A stretch of 8,132 nucleotides of DNA from Bacteroidota bacterium (lineage in GTDB: Bacteria > Bacteroidota > Bacteroidia > Flavobacteriales > Flavobacteriaceae), in assembly GCA_947483095.1 (NCBI GenBank), contig CANKLD010000060.1, positions 1 to 8,132 on the forward strand, written 5' to 3'. The position numbers were made by a program, and so were the translations under genes. Below, piece by piece: positions 5,543-8,132 of this stretch (its first letter is position 1; the number at the start of each line of letters is the position of its first letter). Below the pieces are notes generated by a model. The model saw only the letters and a list, made by a program, of their open reading frames with translations, was not told where the DNA came from and searched no databases.

Positions 5543-6898
5543 TTATTCAATCAATCCTTTAACTTCATCAAAATTCAATCCTCCATAATTTCCAGAACTC
5601 ATCAATAATAAAGCTGAATTTTCAAAATTTAAATTGAATAAATAGTCTTTAAAAGCTGCCGGATTGGTATAAATAATCAAATCTTCACGGTTGAACGCTT
5701 GTGCGATTTGCTCATAAGTTACTTCTTCCAATTGTTTTATTTTCACCGCATCAGGCGAATAAAAAACTACGGCAACATCTGCAAATTCTAATGCTCCTTG
5801 ATATTCTTTTAGAAATTCTGCGTTCAAACTGCTGTAGGTATGCAATTCCAAACAGGCAACTAGTGTGCGATTTGGATATTGTTCTTTTACAGCTTTAGTT
5901 GTTGCGGCCACTTTACTCGGCGAATGTGCAAAATCTTTATAGGCTACTTTCGTTTTGCTTTCTGCAATTTTTTCTAAACGCTTTGAGGCACCTTTAAAAC
6001 TTGCAATTGCTTCATAAAAATCGGATTCATCTACGCCCATATTTTGACAGATCCATTTTGCACCCGCCAAATTATTCAAATTATGCGCTCCAAAAACTTC
6101 AATAGGCATTGCACCTTCAGGAGTTTCTAATAATGTAACTCCCTCTTTTACAGAATATTTAGGGGTTGAATAGGGTAATTTACGGATAGGATTTGAGGCT
6201 TCTTCCGCAACTCTTTTCACTTCTGAATCGTCTTCATTGTAAACCAAGATCCCACCATTGGTAATCATTTTAATGAAAATTTCAAACTGCTCTACATAAT
6301 TTTCATACGTTGGAAACACATTAATATGATCCCAAGCAATTCCAGAAATCAGGGCAATATTGGGTTGGTACAAATGAAATTTTGGACGTCTATCCATTGG
6401 CGAAGACAAATATTCATCCCCTTCAAGAACAATAAAATCATTCTCTTCTGTTAAATGAACCATAGTGTCAAATCCTTCTAATTGGGCGCCAACCATATAA
6501 TCTACTTGAATATTATGAAAATGCATAACGTGCAATATCATCGATGTAATTGTAGTTTTCCCATGTGAACCACCAATAACAACTCGTGTTTTATTCTTTG
6601 ATTGTTCGTATAAAAATTCAGGATAAGAATATATTTTCAACCCTAATTGTTGTGCTTTAAGCAATTCTGGATTGTCGGCTTTGGCGTGCATTCCTAGAAT
6701 TACTGAGTCAATGTCAGAAGATATTTTTTCAGGAAACCAGCCCAATTGCTCCGGCAGGATTCCTTTTTTTTCTAATCTAGATTTTGAGGGTTCAAAAATA
6801 GCATCGTCACTACCTGTGACTTGATATCCTTTATTATGTAATGCCAATGCTAAATTGTGCATCGCGCTTCCTCCAATTGCTATAAAATGAGTACGCAT
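5543..6898 (-). CDS. mpl: UDP-N-acetylmuramate:L-alanyl-gamma-D-glutamyl-meso-diaminopimelate ligase
   Basis: A 451-residue Mur-ligase-fold enzyme, similar in length to E. coli Mpl (about 457). Mpl reattaches the recycled murein tripeptide to UDP-MurNAc in the cytosol using ATP. The N-terminal Rossmann-like domain opens HFIAIGGSAMHNLA (4-17). The central ATPase domain has the P-loop GGSHGKTT (109-116), EGDEYLSS (159-166) and WDHINVFPTYENY (189-201). The C-terminal domain starts around GAHNLNNLAGA (270-280) and includes FKGASKRLE (301-309) and DFAHSPSKVAAT (322-333). The last differs slightly from the proteobacterial DDFAHHPTA but keeps the DFAH core. The combination of MHNLA and FKGxxKRLE separates it from MurC, which is the main alternative. 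It follows the TPR gene after 30 bases with no terminator and probably shares its transcript. Confidence 0.9.
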   Translation of the reverse strand: MRTHFIAIGGSAMHNLALALHNKGYQVTGSDDAIFEPSKSRLEKKGILPEQLGWFPEKISSDIDSVILGMHAKADNPELLKAQQLGLKIYSYPEFLYEQSKNKTRVVIGGSHGKTTITSMILHVMHFHNIQVDYMVGAQLEGFDTMVHLTEENDFIVLEGDEYLSSPMDRRPKFHLYQPNIALISGIAWDHINVFPTYENYVEQFEIFIKMITNGGILVYNEDDSEVKRVAEEASNPIRKLPYSTPKYSVKEGVTLLETPEGAMPIEVFGAHNLNNLAGAKWICQNMGVDESDFYEAIASFKGASKRLEKIAESKTKVAYKDFAHSPSKVAATTKAVKEQYPNRTLVACLELHTYSSLNAEFLKEYQGALEFADVAVVFYSPDAVKIKQLEEVTYEQIAQAFNREDLIIYTNPAAFKDYLFNLNFENSALLLMSSGNYGGLNFDEVKGLIE

Positions 6899-6928
6899 TA
6901 TTTAACTTATTTATGAATATATAATTTC

Positions 6929-7618
6929 TTAATTTTTTATTTCTTCTAAAATTGACTTTGCTTTTTCCGGCTGTCCCATTTTATTTTTATACAAATTAGC
7001 CAGAATTCGATAGGCATTTTTAGATTTACTAATTTCAATTGCTTTTTTATATTGAATTTCAGCTTCTTTAAATCTTCCAAAATATTCGGCAATATGACCT
7101 TTAGAAAGATACCCGTCAACAGCCGATATTTGAGCAATTTCATTTGCATAAAGCAATGCCTTTTTTTCACTTCCTCCCACAATACCAGGCAATTGCAAAT
7201 AAAATTCAACTAGAGCCGCTCTAGCTTCAATGTGTTTTGGGTTTAAGGAAATCGCTTTTTCAAACGAAGATTTTATTTCTGTAATCATTCCAAGTGCTTT
7301 AAACTTATTACTTTCCTTCGCTTTCATTCCCATGACGCCACCATATTTATAATGATAATTAGCTTCCGTAGGTTTTAATTGTTTCAATTTATTATAATAA
7401 TAAATGGCATTTTCCCAAGATTTATTTTGTCCTGCAATATCCCCAAGATATTCAATTGTTTTAATATTATTTGGATTTTCTTTCAAATAATTTTGAAACA
7501 ACACTTTTGACTGCTCAAAATTCTTTGAAGAGTATAATTTCTCTGCTTTATCGAAATCCGTTTGAGAAATTACAAAAATTGGAATTAAGTATATCAATAG
7601 AAATAAAAATCGTTTCAT
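6929..7618 (-). CDS. Secreted tetratricopeptide repeat protein
   Basis: A 229-residue protein with a signal peptide (MKRFLFLLIYLIPIFVISQ, probable cleavage near residue 19, no lipobox). The mature part is almost wholly TPR-like helical repeats: about 21-50, 54-84, 115-147, 170-200 and 202-229, with typical small/large spacing such as AIYYYNKLKQLKP (71-83) and AEIQYKKAIEIS (186-197). A PGIVGGS block with following KALLYA (144-158) matches a loop seen in one family of bacterial TPR proteins. It is a probable periplasmic protein-binding scaffold; no partner can be named. It is the first gene of the five-gene minus-strand cluster and lies 30 bases before mpl, with a -7-like box and a palindrome upstream of its start. 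Confidence 0.85.
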   Translation of the reverse strand: MKRFLFLLIYLIPIFVISQTDFDKAEKLYSSKNFEQSKVLFQNYLKENPNNIKTIEYLGDIAGQNKSWENAIYYYNKLKQLKPTEANYHYKYGGVMGMKAKESNKFKALGMITEIKSSFEKAISLNPKHIEARAALVEFYLQLPGIVGGSEKKALLYANEIAQISAVDGYLSKGHIAEYFGRFKEAEIQYKKAIEISKSKNAYRILANLYKNKMGQPEKAKSILEEIKN

Positions 7619-7640
7619 TTAGAGAGATTTCAATAATAAA

Positions 7641-7657
7641 TTTTGACCTTGTCAAAA
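7641..7657. promoter_or_regulatory. 17-bp palindrome overlapping the promoter of the TPR-mpl cluster
   Basis: TTTTGAC (7641-7647) and GTCAAAA (7651-7657) are perfect inverted 7-mers around CTT. The site overlaps the -7-like box at 7653-7660 and the predicted transcription start, the usual location of a repressor operator. The stem is too short and lacks a T-run, so it is not a terminator. It could also be a chance palindrome in AT-rich DNA; no regulator is known from this window. Confidence 0.4.
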
Positions 7658-7660
7658 ATA
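7653..7660 (-). promoter_or_regulatory. Putative -7 promoter box of the TPR-mpl-radC cluster
   Basis: On the minus strand TATTTTTG matches TAnnTTTG and begins 42 bases before the TPR-gene ATG, predicting a leader of about 30 bases. This is the same sequence and spacing as upstream of the rhomboid gene. A -33 TTTG is not evident at the expected distance. Confidence 0.45.
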
Positions 7661-7772
7661 AGAAATTAAGATTAGATTTACTTTGAAATTATTAAAGGAT
7701 TTAGATAATTTTAATTATTATTAAATTATAATTGTATATACGAAAACCTTAAGATATTTATGAAATTTTATT

Positions 7773-7780
7773 TAATTTAG
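7773..7780 (+). promoter_or_regulatory. Putative -7 promoter box of the SDR gene
   Basis: TAATTTAG differs by one base from TAnnTTTG and begins 12 bases before the SDR ATG at 7785, the same geometry as rlmB and rarA. No clear -33 element is visible. Confidence 0.4.
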
Positions 7781-7784
7781 CCTC

Positions 7785-8132
7785 ATGAAAAACATAATAG
7801 TTACAGGTACTTCTAGAGGGATTGGATTAGAACTAGCATTGCGATTTGCAAATGCTGGACACCATGTTTTAGCTCTATCTAGAAAAACACCTCAAATATT
7901 AATTGAAAATAGCAATGTTACTTGTCTCTCTTTAGATTTATCAAAAGAGGAAGATTTTTCGCAAGTCGAACAATTTTTAGCTACTTCTTGGGGGAAAATA
8001 GACGCTATTGTTCACAATGCAGGTGCTTTATTATTGAAACCATTTGAAGAAACCACATCAGAAGAATTTGAAAATATCTACAAAGTAAATGTTTTTGGAG
8101 TTGCCAATTTGACTCGAACTTGTTTGCCGTTC
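7785..8132 (+). CDS. Short-chain dehydrogenase/reductase, N-terminal part, truncated by window edge
   Basis: The open frame runs 116 codons from ATG 7785 to the last base of the window. It starts MKNIIVTGTSRGIG, giving the classical SDR nucleotide-binding motif TGxxxGxG at residues 7-14 after a beta strand. LDLS (about 57-60) is the adenine-contacting Asp region, HNAG (84-87) is a variant of the NNAG motif, and YKVNVFG contains the conserved helix-4 Asn. The catalytic Ser and YxxxK would lie beyond the window, so activity and substrate cannot be judged. Basic residues after the second strand (SRK) favour NADP(H) over NAD(H); this is an inference. It is transcribed away from the TPR gene across a 166-base gap that contains the promoter elements of both. 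Confidence 0.9.
   Translation, partial: MKNIIVTGTSRGIGLELALRFANAGHHVLALSRKTPQILIENSNVTCLSLDLSKEEDFSQVEQFLATSWGKIDAIVHNAGALLLKPFEETTSEEFENIYKVNVFGVANLTRTCLPF

Overview
The window looks like chromosomal DNA from a Flavobacterium-like member of the Bacteroidota. It is AT-rich, its best gene matches (by recalled motifs) are flavobacterial, it carries the C-terminal tail of a SusD/RagB protein, and promoter-like boxes fit the Bacteroidota -7 consensus TAnnTTTG. Strong Shine-Dalgarno sites are absent. No database search was possible, so names rest on recognised motifs and lengths.

Layout. Positions 1-247 are a scar: the last 36 codons of a DDE transposase run into its probable IS right end, followed by a 32-codon SusD C-terminus with no intact N-terminal part visible. 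A strong intrinsic terminator (271-303) closes this, and the promoter box of rlmB (317-1051, +) follows within two bases. A rhomboid protease gene (1090-1842, -) converges on rlmB and diverges from rarA (2023-3300, +). The rhomboid-rarA gap holds a perfect 25-bp inverted repeat (1923-1993) resembling dispersed flavobacterial repeats. From 7618 down to 3328 on the minus strand lies a compact five-gene cluster: secreted TPR protein, mpl, radC, a YjjG-type HAD nucleotidase, and a secreted protein of unknown function. A short-chain dehydrogenase gene (from 7785, +) leaves the window truncated.

How the genes relate. Most are housekeeping: rRNA 2'-O-methylation (RlmB), membrane proteolysis (rhomboid), replication-fork maintenance (RarA), murein peptide recycling (Mpl), nucleotide clean-up (YjjG). 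The five minus-strand genes are separated by 3 to 55 bases and may be one transcript starting near 7650, although their functions do not form one obvious pathway.

The most interesting points are the IS-disrupted SusD tail, the long perfect inverted repeat touching the rarA promoter region, and a shared geometry: all three plus-strand genes have a TAnnTTTG-like box beginning exactly 12 bases before the ATG, implying leaderless or nearly leaderless transcripts. I found no convincing evidence of a new multi-gene system, CRISPR array, tRNA or rRNA.
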